A DNA stretch of 64,000 nt. Origin: Mycobacterium ostraviense (GTDB lineage: Bacteria > Actinomycetota > Actinomycetes > Mycobacteriales > Mycobacteriaceae). The translations under genes were made by a program, and so were the position numbers. The notes beneath the pieces are model-generated. The model had not been told where the DNA came from and did no database searches. It was given only the letters and a program-made list of their open reading frames with translations. The stretch covers positions 810,838 to 874,837 of the forward strand of contig NZ_NKRE01000001.1 of NCBI RefSeq assembly GCF_002705925.1, in the 5' to 3' direction. Below, one piece after another: positions 31,313 to 42,892 of the stretch (the stretch's first letter is position 1; each line of letters begins with the position of its first letter).

Positions 31313-32185
31313 ATGGCCCGAAATCCCGCTGCGCAGACTGCATTCGGCCCGATGGTCTTATCGGCCGTCGAACAAAACGAGCCACCCGAGCGCCGGCTGG
31401 TGGACGACGACCTCGCGGACCTGTTCTTGCCCAGGCCGCTGCGCTGGCTCGTCAGTGCCACCCGGCCGACGACACTCCGGCGCCTGTTCGTCGCGGGGTC
31501 GGAGTGGTCGGGCCGCGGGCTGTGGGCGAACCTGGTGTGCCGCAAACGATTCATCGCCGACTTGCTCGCCGCGGCACTCGATGACGTCGACGCGGTCGTC
31601 ATTCTCGGCGCCGGATTGGACACCCGCGCTTATCGGTTGACCCGGCAGGTACGCATCCCGGTCTTCGAAGTGGACCTGCCGGTCAACATCGCACGCAAGG
31701 CCAAGACGGTCCGGCGGGTGCTCGGCGAGTTGCCGCTGTCAGTTCGCTTGGTAGCCTTGGATTTCGAGCATGACGATCTGCTCACCGCACTGGCCGAGCA
31801 CGGCTATCGTACCGATTACCGGGTCTTCTTCATCTGCGAGGGCGTGACCCAGTACCTCAGCGAACGCGCCGTCCGGCGGACGTTGGACGGACTGCGCGCC
31901 ACCGCACCGGGTAGCCGCCTGGTGTTCACCTACGTGCGCCGCGACTTCATCGACGGCAGTAACCGGTACGGCACCCGGACGCTGTACCGCGCAGTCCGGC
32001 AGCGACGTCAGCTGTGGCATTTCGGCTTGCTGCCCGAGGAAGTGGCGGAATTCCTGGCCGAGTACGGTTGGCGGCTGGTGGAACAAGCCGGGCCCGACGA
32101 ACTCGTCGAGCGCTATGTCGCGCCCACCGGCCGCAAACTCAAGGCCTCGCAGATCGAATGGTCGGCCTATGCGGAGAAGATCTAG
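31313..32185 (+). CDS. Class I SAM-dependent methyltransferase, TIGR00027 family (Rv2751 homologue)
   Basis: 290 residues. The SAM loop ILGAGLDTRAYRL and the acidic FEVDLPV mark the leucine-carboxyl-methyltransferase-like family that is expanded in mycobacteria. FICEGVTQYLSERAVRRTL is also typical. It starts 3 bp after the SDR stop, so it belongs to the same operon. The substrate is unknown; a product or partner of the SDR is a guess. Confidence 0.9.
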   Translation: MARNPAAQTAFGPMVLSAVEQNEPPERRLVDDDLADLFLPRPLRWLVSATRPTTLRRLFVAGSEWSGRGLWANLVCRKRFIADLLAAALDDVDAVVILGAGLDTRAYRLTRQVRIPVFEVDLPVNIARKAKTVRRVLGELPLSVRLVALDFEHDDLLTALAEHGYRTDYRVFFICEGVTQYLSERAVRRTLDGLRATAPGSRLVFTYVRRDFIDGSNRYGTRTLYRAVRQRRQLWHFGLLPEEVAEFLAEYGWRLVEQAGPDELVERYVAPTGRKLKASQIEWSAYAEKI

Positions 32186-32261
32186 ACATCTGCCTTGTCA
32201 GCAGTAGAGCGCGCCGCTCAGGCCGAACTCCGTCAGCGTTTCCGCGGCCAGGTCCCGCAGG

Positions 32262-33520
32262 TCAGACGGGAAATTTGGGTCGAGTTCGTATGCGACGACG
32301 GCGATAAAAGACCTTGTCCCCGACGCGCCCGCCCGACACGGCAGTCATGCCTCGCATCTGCTCGACGATCTGTCGCGTTACGCGCTGCGCGACCCCTCGC
32401 GCGAAGAATGAGTCCGCATCGCTGCCGTCGGGCCGGCCAATCATCGGGTCGATGTCGCCAAGGTAGGAGCAGCCCACCGCCGGAGTCGCCAACAATGTGC
32501 CGGTCATTCGTCTTGCCAGCCACTCGGGCGTCAACGGGATCAACGGCTGCAGCTGCGCCGCCTCAGCAACGTGATCCGGCAAAGCGGCGAGAGCGTTTTT
32601 GATGCTCGTCCGTACACCGGACACATCCGTTGTGAGGCCGGTCGGGTCGACATCGATGATCCCCGGCGAGAATGCGTTCGCACGCATGTCGCCTTCGCAG
32701 CGGTCGTTGACGGTGATGCCCACCCGGATCCGGCCGTCGTCGCCACGTCGACATCCCACTCGCTCGGCAAGTTTCGCGGCGAACGCTGTGAACAGCGAAT
32801 TACTGGTGCCGCCAAGAGCTTTCGCGCACGGATCCCAATCTTCACGATCGACAAAGATGACGATAGCCGGTATCGCAACAGCGTCACCCTTGCCGGCACC
32901 GATGACGAGCGGCCGCGATAACACGGGCGGGGCAATATTTCGGTTGCGTCGCCGGGCATGCTTGGTCGCCGCCACCAGTGCCCTCGAGCAAGCCCTGCAC
33001 GGTGTGGCGGGCATCGGACAGCGCTGCGACCAGTCGAGTACCTGAACGCGGCGGCGGGTAGCCGAGATCGCCCGCGTTGCCTTTGATCGCGTCGGCAATC
33101 GCGAGGCCGCCACCGACCCCGTCGACCAAGCAGTGCGAAGCCACCAAGCTGACACCCGCGGAGCTGTCGGAAAACGGTTGCACGCCGAGATGCCAGCCAG
33201 GGCCCCATTCCGGATCCACCGGCAGTTGTGCTCGCCCGTCGGCTCAGTCGATCAACTCCGCACGCGGACGGGAGTGCCCGTCAATATCGAGGTCCGACGA
33301 GAGCCCAGGTGAGACCCACCGATGCCGGGCGAATGGCAGCGGAGAACGCTCGATCCGCCGTCCCAACAACCCGCGACTAAGATTGCGGTGAAAACACCTC
33401 AGCCCATCCAGGTCGACCGGGCGCTGGTAAACCCACACCCAACTGAGCCACCGGTGCCAGACCGGTCACGCGCAGCGCGAGAACCCTCGCTTGATCACTG
33501 AACGCGAGTCGATTGTCTAA
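32262..33520 (-). pseudogene. Broken condensation/acyltransferase-fold gene (HxxxDG family)
   Basis: About 420 codons can be rebuilt. In order: RLAFSDQARVLALRVTG; a +1 G near 33440; WVYQRPVDLDGLRCFHRNL; an in-frame TGA at 33244-33246; HCLVDGVGGG, the HxxxDG catalytic motif of condensation and WS/DGAT-like acyltransferases; a +1 G near 32976; then the C-terminal half to 32262. Each single-base correction restores a continuous family-like protein. No start codon is visible at the 5' end, so that end is also damaged. It sits downstream of the methyltransferase gene in opposite orientation. Function before decay: probably lipid acyl transfer. Confidence 0.8.
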
Positions 33521-33684
33521 CGGGGTTTCACCCCAGCCCGACGAGGCATGTCGTGGTCAGCTTTGGTCTTGGGGCTCCGGTCGGATGGGGTTGAGACCGT
33601 GACCGGCGGACCGGTCCGGTGTATGAAACCGCATAGCGCGGTTGGTTGGCCTGGACTGGCCGCCCGTCCGATCGGAGCCTTGTG

Positions 33685-34185
33685 ATGACCGTAGCGCGGT
33701 CGGTTGATGGTGTCTTGTCCGAACATGTGGTCTTTGAGGTCGAGTGCGTTGATCGGATGTTCTGCAACGTCTATGTGCCGGGGTTGCAGTACGCGGCGGG
33801 TCTGGTGGCCTATGTGCATCGGCAGCTGGGATTGCCGATTGCCTCAACCGCGCCGCTGGCCAAGATCACCGACGCGTTCTGCGCCGCGGTACACCGGTTT
33901 GCCCGTGACAACGCCATCGCGTGGGTCGACTTCGCCAAGGGGCAACGCAAAGACGACATCGCCCACGAGCACCTGGCCCGGTTCACCGGCACCGAAGGAG
34001 TTCTGTTCGTGGGCCGCGCCCAAGAGAAGACCAAGCTGTTTCGCACCGAGAAACGCCGCGACGCCAACGGCGATGCCTACCCGTGGATCGTGCCGGCGAC
34101 CGGGCTGGTCAACCACTTCTACTTCTACTGTGTCGACGACGAGTTCGGCCCGTTCTTCCTCAAGTTCTGCTCCTACTTCCCCTAG
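33685..34185 (+). pseudogene. Truncated gene of an uncharacterised bacterial family
   Basis: 166 residues from ATG 33685, ending abruptly at a TAG after HFYFYCVDDEFGPFFLKFCSYFP. From memory this block lies in the middle of longer (roughly 400-residue) unannotated actinobacterial proteins that continue into an NGHEY-type segment. No such continuation is found in any frame after the stop. Other features are VECVDRMFCNVYVPGLQYAAG and a basic AQEKTKLFRTEKRRD. I cannot assign a function. I treat it as a 3'-truncated remnant, although a short functional protein is not excluded. Confidence 0.55.
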
Positions 34186-34738
34186 CCCTGGAAAACCTCA
34201 GTCGCACAACACTATTGGCCGCCTAGACGCCAAATCGAGCCCAAGTACGTCAAACTTGACTCAAAATTCCGGCTGTGCCGGATCTAGCGAAGCTAGCGGC
34301 ATAGGCATTCATCTGATGTCACGCGTGGCTGCCCGTGCAGGTGCCCGGGGCGCCGACCCGCTGACCGACGGCGTTCTTGCTAACCGATGGCGTCAACCAC
34401 GAAGACGGGGCTCGAGTATGCAGGTTCCACTTGTTGGAAGAGGGGACTCGTGGCAGCAGACCGTGTTGCGGGACATATCTCTCCTCGGCGTGGAATAGGA
34501 CCTGAAATGGGAAAAGCCTTCCGGCACAATGTCATCAAGCCGAGAGCCAAACTGTTACCGTTAGCAACAGTAGTCATTGTAGGTTTCCTTCTGCAGCATA
34601 GTTAGGGCAGGCGAGCGGGAAACGCCAATCAATGTCGGGGATGGCGGGTGCGTTTGCCTGCTCCTCGATCGACGGTGCGCGGATAAGCCCGGACGGTTGG
34701 GCGCTCGAGTGGCCACCTGCTACGACGAGGTTCGAGTG
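34186..34738. other. Non-coding scar between the truncated gene and rnj
   Basis: 553 bp without a supported gene and with visibly lower GC than the flanks. Two small perfect hairpins stand side by side: TCCGGC-TGT-GCCGGA (34268-34282) and CTAGC-GAA-GCTAG (34284-34296). It looks like leftover accessory DNA; no inverted-repeat ends were found. Confidence 0.5.
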
Positions 34739-36415
34739 TCAGACCTCGATCACCGTGGGCACGATCATCGGCTGGCGGCGGTAGGTTTCGCCCACCCACT
34801 TGCCGACCGTGCGACGCACGCCCTGCGCGATCCGGGTTGGATCGGTGACGTTGGCGGCGACCAGCGATTCCAGCTCCGCCTCGACCTTGCGCACGGCGGG
34901 TTCCAGCGCCTTGGGATCTTCGGAAAAGCCGCGCGAATACAGGTGCGGCGCTGCCACCGGCCGCCCGGTGCCACGTTTGACCACCACGGTCACCGCGACA
35001 AAGCCCGACGACAGGATCAGCCGTTCACCCAGGGTGATTTCGCCGACGTCGCCGGTGATCAGCCCGTCGACGAACATCTTGCCGACCGGCACGGCACCGG
35101 CGATCGATGCTCTGCCGCCGACCAGATCGACGCTGACCCCGTTCTCGGCCAACAGGATCGACTCTTCCGGAACTCCAGTGCCGGCCGCGAGCTTGGCGTT
35201 GGCGCGCAGCATTCGCCAGGTCCCGTGTACCGGCATCACATGGCGCGGCCGTACTCCGTTATACAGGAACAGCAGCTCGCCGCTGTATGCGTGTCCGGAA
35301 ACATGCACCCGCGCTTGGGCATTGGTGACAACGCGAGCTCCGATCTTGGAGAGCTCGTCGATGACGCCGTAGACCGCCTCCTCGTTTCCGGGAATCAGCG
35401 ACGACGACAACACGATGAGATCACCCGAAGTCAGAGTGATACTGCGATGTTCGCCGCGCGACATCCGAGACAACGCCGACATCGGTTCGCCCTGCGTGCC
35501 GGTGGTGATCAGCACCACCTGTTCGGCCGGCATCATCTCCGCGGCGGCGATGTCGATCAGGTCGGAATTGGCCACCCGCAAAAAACCCAATTCCCTTGCG
35601 ATGCCCATGTTGCGCACCATCGACCGGCCCACGAATGACACTCGTCGGCCCAAAGCTACTGCGGCATCGACGATTTGCTGTACCCGGTCCACATTGGAGG
35701 CAAAGCATGCCACGATGACCCGGCCCTCGGCGCCCCGGATCAACCGGTGCAGCGTCGGGCCCACCTCGCTTTCCGATGGCCCGACACCGGGAATCTCGGC
35801 GTTGGTCGAGTCGCACAAGAACAGATCCACGCCGGCGTCACCCAGTCGCGACATGCCAGGCAGGTCGGTAGGACGGCCGTCCAGTGGTAGTTGGTCGAGC
35901 TTGATGTCGCCGGTGAACAAGATCGTGCCCGCGCCGGTGTACACAGCGATGGCCAACGCATCCGGGACGGAGTGGTTGACCGCGAAGTATTCGCACTCGA
36001 ACACCCCGTGTCTGGTGCTTTGCCCCTCGGCCACCTCGACGAACACCGGTTTGATCCGATGCTCACGGCACTTGGCGGCGACTAGCGCCAAGGTGAAACG
36101 GGAGCCGACGACGGGAACATCGGAACGCAGCTTGAGCAGGAAGGGAATGGCCCCGATGTGGTCCTCGTGCGCGTGCGTCAGCACGAGTGCTTCGATGTCG
36201 TCGAGGCGGTCTTCGATATGACGCAGATCGGGCAGGATCAAGTCGACGCCCGGCTCGTCGTGGGTGGGGAACAGCACCCCGCAGTCGATGATCAGCAGCC
36301 GGCCCAGATGCTCGAAAACCGTCATGTTGCGACCGATTTCGTTGATGCCGCCGAGCGCGGTGACCCGTAGTCCGCCCGCGGCCAACGGAGCTGGCGGCGG
36401 GAGGTCTTCGTTCAC
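34739..36415 (-). CDS. rnj: Ribonuclease J
   Basis: 558 residues from GTG 36415, the length I recall for M. tuberculosis (Rv2752c). The metallo-beta-lactamase core has HAHEDHIGA and the later HVSGHAYSGEL; beta-CASP motifs follow (TTGTQGEPMSAL). It is a 5'-3' exonuclease and endonuclease for mRNA and rRNA maturation that needs zinc. It follows dapA by 19 bp in a thyX-dapA-rnj series. Confidence 0.96.
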   Translation of the reverse strand: MNEDLPPPAPLAAGGLRVTALGGINEIGRNMTVFEHLGRLLIIDCGVLFPTHDEPGVDLILPDLRHIEDRLDDIEALVLTHAHEDHIGAIPFLLKLRSDVPVVGSRFTLALVAAKCREHRIKPVFVEVAEGQSTRHGVFECEYFAVNHSVPDALAIAVYTGAGTILFTGDIKLDQLPLDGRPTDLPGMSRLGDAGVDLFLCDSTNAEIPGVGPSESEVGPTLHRLIRGAEGRVIVACFASNVDRVQQIVDAAVALGRRVSFVGRSMVRNMGIARELGFLRVANSDLIDIAAAEMMPAEQVVLITTGTQGEPMSALSRMSRGEHRSITLTSGDLIVLSSSLIPGNEEAVYGVIDELSKIGARVVTNAQARVHVSGHAYSGELLFLYNGVRPRHVMPVHGTWRMLRANAKLAAGTGVPEESILLAENGVSVDLVGGRASIAGAVPVGKMFVDGLITGDVGEITLGERLILSSGFVAVTVVVKRGTGRPVAAPHLYSRGFSEDPKALEPAVRKVEAELESLVAANVTDPTRIAQGVRRTVGKWVGETYRRQPMIVPTVIEV

Positions 36416-36434
36416 GGGTGACTCGCCCTATCAC

Positions 36435-38157
<1,723 letters not shown>

Positions 38158-38235
38158 GGCGCTCACCCTAGCCGGGCGACCCGGTGGGCTCTGAGGCTGT
38201 CGCACACAACCCTCGGTCCAACCAGGGCCTATTGT

Positions 38236-38634
38236 TCAAACCAGTTCGGTCTGGCAGATCAGTCCCGGCGCGCGGCTAAGACGCGCATCGCCGGTGAGTA
38301 GTGGGATGTCGAGGTAGCTGGCGAGTGCCACGTAGAGCGCGTCGTAGAAAGTCATGGTGTGACGCAGGGTCCATGCGCGTCGAGCAAGTACGCCGACGTG
38401 CGGATATCGGTCGTCAATGAGCAAGCTGGCGACACGCGCCGCAGTCTCAGCCTCCCTAGTGCTGATGAGACCCGCAAGCTCATGGCGACGCAGCACGTTG
38501 CCCACTTCGGCGTCGATCAGCTGTGGCGCGTGTCGCCGCATGCCCGGCAGGCGGGCCCGAAGTCTGTCGGCGGCTTTCGTCTTGCCGGCCAAGGCCAGCA
38601 CTAGCGCCGACGCATCAATGACGTAGTCGTTCAC
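38236..38634 (-). CDS. VapC-type PIN-domain toxin
   Basis: 132 residues from GTG 38634, overlapping the antitoxin stop. The PIN acidic residues are placed as expected: VIDASALVLAL (Asp), HAPQLIDAEVGNVL (Glu), HTMTFYDALYVALA (Asp) and LLTGDARL (Asp). It is probably a tRNA or rRNA endonuclease held inactive by the VapB next to it. It is not the VapC21 of this region in M. tuberculosis as I remember that sequence, so no number is given. Confidence 0.92.
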   Translation of the reverse strand: MNDYVIDASALVLALAGKTKAADRLRARLPGMRRHAPQLIDAEVGNVLRRHELAGLISTREAETAARVASLLIDDRYPHVGVLARRAWTLRHTMTFYDALYVALASYLDIPLLTGDARLSRAPGLICQTELV

Positions 38635-38867
38635 CGCCGGTCCGCAGCCAAGTCGGTGAGGATGGACTCCCTGGTCGCCCCCGGTGTCTCGCTGGCTTCT
38701 CGCGCGGCTTCCATGGCTGCCAGCGCTTCGTCGGTGGTCGGACGGCTCGCGAACTGGATCACCCAATCTCGCATGTAGGACTGGATGGAGCGCCCCGCAG
38801 CACGGGCGCGCTTGCGGATGACCTCGTAGGCTTCGTCGGGTATCTCGCGGATCTGTATTGTGGCCAT
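38631..38867 (-). CDS. VapB-type (FitA-like RHH) antitoxin
   Basis: 78 residues. The N-terminal ribbon-helix-helix (MATIQIREIPDEAYEVIRKR) binds DNA, and the C-terminal tail (TPGATRESILTDLAADRR) should cover the toxin. Its ATG directly abuts a 37-bp palindrome and has no ribosome site, so a leaderless mRNA is likely. GTGA overlap with vapC. Confidence 0.92.
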   Translation of the reverse strand: MATIQIREIPDEAYEVIRKRARAAGRSIQSYMRDWVIQFASRPTTDEALAAMEAAREASETPGATRESILTDLAADRR

Positions 38868-38904
38868 AGCGCTATTTAGCGCTATCTTAGCGCTAAATAG
38901 CGCT
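38868..38904 (-). promoter_or_regulatory. Autoregulatory operator of the vapBC pair
   Basis: Two perfect 17-bp inverted arms (AGCGCTATTTAGCGCTA and its complement) are separated by TCT. Each arm holds AGCGCT twice, making four half-sites. The palindrome begins at the base next to the vapB ATG, so it must overlap the promoter. Confidence 0.9.
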
Positions 38905-38951
38905 TCGGGTGGCGCACAGGCTGCTTGGTGCTCGTTCGCGGCTTCTCGACG

Positions 38952-41900
38952 TTAACCGGCATAGCGTGCCCGCTCCGCGTAGTGCGGCGCGAGTGCCTCC
39001 ATTTGTTCGATGACCAACTTGATTGCTTCCGGCTGCTTGTCCGGCGGGTACCGGTACTTCACCAGCAGGCGCTTGATCGAGGAGCGCAGCTTCGCGCGTA
39101 CGTCGTCACGCACGGTCCAGTCGGTCTTGGTATCACGCTGCATCACACCAACCAGCCCGCGCGAGATCTGGGCCAGCACTTCCTCACCCTGAAGCTCGAC
39201 CGCGGACTCGTTCTGGGCTACCGCGTCGTAGAAGGCCAACTCATCGTGGGATAGCGGCGGGGTAAAGCGCTTGCCTCGGTTACCTTCGGCCGCAACCTCT
39301 TTCGCCATCGCGATTAGCTCTGCGATCACCTCGGCAGAGGTGAGTTGCTGGTTGGTGTATTGGCGCATTAGTTTAGCGATTCCATCGGAGAACGCGCGCT
39401 GCCGCACCACGTTGTTCTTCGTGGCCGTAGCAAGCTCCTGAGTCAGCACCGCGCGCAGCGCCTCGATCGCCAGGTGCGGATGCGCTGCGGCTTTAGCCTT
39501 GAGTTCATAGTCCGGGCCAAGGTCTGACAGCGCCGGCTTCGGCAGGCCCGCAGCGTCGTAGATGTCAAGAATGTCGCCCGACGCGGTCGATTCATCGACG
39601 AGGCTGGAAAGCAACCGTTTGACCTCTTCTGGGACTGGCTTGCCTTCGGCCCGCCGCTGTTCGGCGTCGAACTTGCCCATCCATACCCGGACTTGCTCAT
39701 AGAACCTGATTGTCGGCCGCAAGGCATCCAGGGTTTCGTTGCCGGCGCACAGCGACCACGCGCGGGCCAGGTGGTTGGCGAGCTTGCGGAACCGGTCCCC
39801 AAGGTTCGGCTCTTCGTCGGGAACCTGATTTCCCGGAGTGGATGGTGAGCGCAGGTAAGCGGTGAGGCCGATCGCGGCCTTCATCCATCCATGTTGTGGC
39901 GCGTTGGCTTTCGATCGCCAGTCGTATCCGGCGCACAGCTGGTCGAGCTGACCGACGAGATCGGCGGTCAGCTTCACCGCCGTGTCGATGTCCTTGCCGA
40001 CGGGCTTGGTGTGGCGGTCGGTCTCCGTGTATTCGGCGAGTGCTGCGGCGAGGTTTTCCGCGAGCGGCGCGTAGGCGACCAAGAGTCCCGATGGCTTGCC
40101 ACGGAATGTTCGGTTGACTCGCGCCAGCGTCTGCATCAGCAGCGCCCCCTTGAGGGGGCGGTCGAGGTAGAGCGTGTGTAGCGGCGGCGCGTCGAAGCCG
40201 GTGAGCATCATGTCCTTGACGATTACGATCTGCAGCTCGTCTTCGGCGTCACGCAGCCGCTCTTGAATCGCCTTGTTTTGGCTTTCGCGGCGAACGTGTT
40301 TGGCAATGATCCCCTGGTCTTGCGGGGAGCCGGAGTAGACGACTTTGATCACGCCCTTGTTGATGGAGTCGTCGTGCCAATGCGGTCGTAATTTGATGAT
40401 CTCCTCGTATAGCTGTGCGCAAATCTGGCGGGTGGCGCCGACGATGAACGCCTTACCGGGTGAGGAGATGAATTTGCGCATCTCGGCAGATCGGGCATCC
40501 CAATGGTTGACGATGTCCGCGGCGAGCGTCGCCAGCCGCTCGGGCGCGCCATAGATGGCGTTGATGACCGCGACTGACTTTTCGATTTGAGCGCGCTCCA
40601 CGTCGTCGAGTCCAAGTGTTGCCTCGTCGACGGCGTGGTCGAGGTCGTCTTCGCTGAAGTCCTTGGACCACCCGACTTTCGCTAGTCTATGCTCGAAATA
40701 CACTGGGACGGTGGCATTGTCAGCAACAGCGCGGGTGAGGTCGTAGACGTCGATATCGGGGCCGAAGACTTCGCGAGTGTTGCGGGCCACTTCCGAGATC
40801 GGCGTGCCGGTGAACGCGATGAAGGTGGCGTTCGGTAGGGCGTCGCGGATGTGGCGGGCGTAGCCGTCGAGATCGTCGTAGTGGCTGCGGTGGGCCTCGT
40901 CGACGACGACGATGATGATGATGTTGCGGCGGTCGGTGAGCAAGGGGTGATCGGTGCCCGATGCGCGTTCCTCTTTGGTCAGGCCGAACTTCTGCAACGT
41001 GGTGAAGTAGATGCCCCCAGTGGTTCGATTGGACAGCTCGTCGCGCAGCTCCGAGCGCTTGGTCATCTTCTTCGGCGATTCGTCAAGCAGCCGCGACCGA
41101 TTGAAGGTCTCGAACAGCTGGGTGTCGAGCTCCTTGCGGTCGGTGACGACGACGATGGTCGTATTTTTCAGCTTGGGCTGGTTGGCGACCAGGTGCGCGT
41201 AGAGCTCCATCTCCATCGACTTGCCTGAGCCTTGGGTGTGCAGACGACGCCGGCCTTGCTGTTGCTTTCGGCGGCTTCCACCGTCTTCCACACGGCTTTG
41301 GTGACGGCAAAATACTGGTGCGGCTTGGCGATTCGCTTGACCAGCCCGTCGCCGTCCACATCGAAAGCCGTGAAGTTGCGTAGTAGCTGCAGGAACCGCT
41401 CGGTGTTGAACAGCCGGTCGATGAGGGTTTCAAGTTCGATCGGAACGTTTTCACCGTCGGAGTGCTCGCCATACGGCGGGCCGGCCGTCGTCATCGACGT
41501 TCCAAGGAGCGAAGTGCTCCAGCGGCGTGAACGGCGTTCCGTATCGGGCGGTGATGCCGTCGCTGGCGACCACCAGCACCGTGAAACGAAACGCCATTGG
41601 AAACTCTCGCAGATATGTCTGCAGTTGTGTGTGTGCGGCGGCGATGTCGGCGCGCGCCGAACCGGCCTGCTTGAGTTCGAAGATCGCGACCGGCATGCCA
41701 TTGAGGTACAGTACGAGGTCTAAGCGCCGTTGATGTTCGGTGCTGCGGACCGTAACCTGTTGCACTGCAAGGAATTCGTTGTCTTCGGGTCGGTGGCTGA
41801 CTAAACGGATGGTGGGGTTTTCTGCTCGATACCGTCGGCGTCGATGTAAGTGATGCCGCGGTAGCCGTGTACCAGCATCTGGTGTATGCGGCAATTCTCG

Positions 41901-42148
41901 GCGATCGCGTCCTGTGACTGTGGCTGGATGATCGCGGCGCGGGCCTGGTCGAGGTACTCAGCGGGAATGTGCGGATTGAGGTCGCGCATCTTGGCCAACA
42001 TGTGGTCGGGCAAGGTGATGTCGGTCCACGACTGGCGGCCACCCTCAACACCCGGAGCGATCTGCGTTCCGGTGAGCTTTTGCCATTCATGTTCGCCGAG
42101 CGTGTCCAGCGCGAAATGTTCCCAGTCGGCTTCACTGAATCCGGTCAT
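38952..42148 (-). pseudogene. hsdR: Type I restriction enzyme R subunit, three frameshifts
   Basis: Start ATG 42148 (MTGFSEADWEHFALDTLGEHEW). The N-terminal nuclease domain has LDLVLYLNGMPVAIFELKQ, the D...ExK motif. Breaks: a missing base near 41820 (GIEQ/ENPTIRL), an extra C near 41478 (DDDGRP/PYGEHSDG) and a missing G at 41240 (AGVV/HTQGSGKS). The last falls just before Walker A TQGSGKS. The motor with VVVDEAHRS and FTGTP and the C-terminal helical domain are then open to 38952 (779 codons). With the three repairs the gene encodes 1065 residues, normal for HsdR. As it stands no complete R subunit can be made. M. tuberculosis, as I recall, has no hsdR at all. Confidence 0.9.
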
Positions 42149-42873
42149 TGGTCGCCTCCTTCGTGCGCGACGGCGCTCGGCTCGTCTGCCAACTGAGCTT
42201 CGAGTTCTTCCACTGTGGGAAGACTGGATTCGAGTTCGGCGGGCACGCTCTCGGTGATAGCGGTCTTCCTCTCGGCCACGCCGATCGGTGTGGTGTAACC
42301 CAGCGGGGCATAGCAGTAGTCCGATCGTCGGGAATGTTGCGGGTGAAGTTGGTGATCACGCGACCGGCGCGTTGGTGAAACCGTCGCCCGATGTGGTGGA
42401 CGAGGACGTTACGGCTCCATCCCTGACCAATTGCCGCCTTGGCATACCAAAGTCGCAGGTCGGCGCCATCGACATTCTCTGGCAGTGCGATGTGGTGACG
42501 CCATGGCAATTGCGCAATGGAGCGACGCATTTCCGACGACGTCGCGACGAAGGCTCGCCTGTACGTTAGGTTGCGCGGGCGAGAAGCCTGAGGTATCAGG
42601 GAATCTTTCACGCAGGTAAGCAGCCAACCGATCGTTGACACGGGCGCCCAAGCCTTCGGCGTGCTGATGCGCCGAGATCTCGCCCCCGACCGCCCAATAA
42701 GTGCCGACCAGTTCCTGATTGGCCGCCGACACCGCACGTTGACGATCAGCTTTTACGCAGTCCGTGACCGCATCGAGCACTTCGGGATATCTGTTCGGTA
42801 TTGCCGAGCGCTTGGGTGCCACCGCGAGCCCGTCGCCGTTGGCCGGCGCTGGCCACTCGTCCTGCGAATTCAT
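42145..42873 (-). pseudogene. DUF1016/YhcG-type PDDEXK nuclease, frameshifted and internally deleted
   Basis: Start ATG 42873 (MNSQDEWPAP). The DUF1016 N-terminal domain reads VSAANQELVGTYWAVGGEIS, then a +1 C near 42579 shifts the frame before NLTYRRAFVATSSEMRRSIAQLPW and continues to VLVHHIGRRFHQRAGRVITNF. The nuclease core is missing: short pieces PTIGLLLC and GYTTPIGVAERK in two further frames join directly, and the normal C-terminal LESSLPTVEELEAQL follows. The TGA overlaps the hsdR start (ATGA). Full members are about 340 residues; only about 240 codons remain. Such nucleases often sit inside type I restriction operons. Confidence 0.82.
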
Positions 42874-42892
42874 CTTGCACTCTCTCCAGCGC

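Noticed and set aside
38236..38867. Naming this pair vapBC21
   Set aside because: The toxin sequence does not resemble VapC21 as I remember it, and the position relative to hsdM differs.
38952..42148. hsdR indels as assembly artefact
   Set aside because: Dozens of neighbouring housekeeping genes are free of frameshifts, while breaks cluster in the restriction genes and the 32-34 kb scar. Read data are still needed to close the point.
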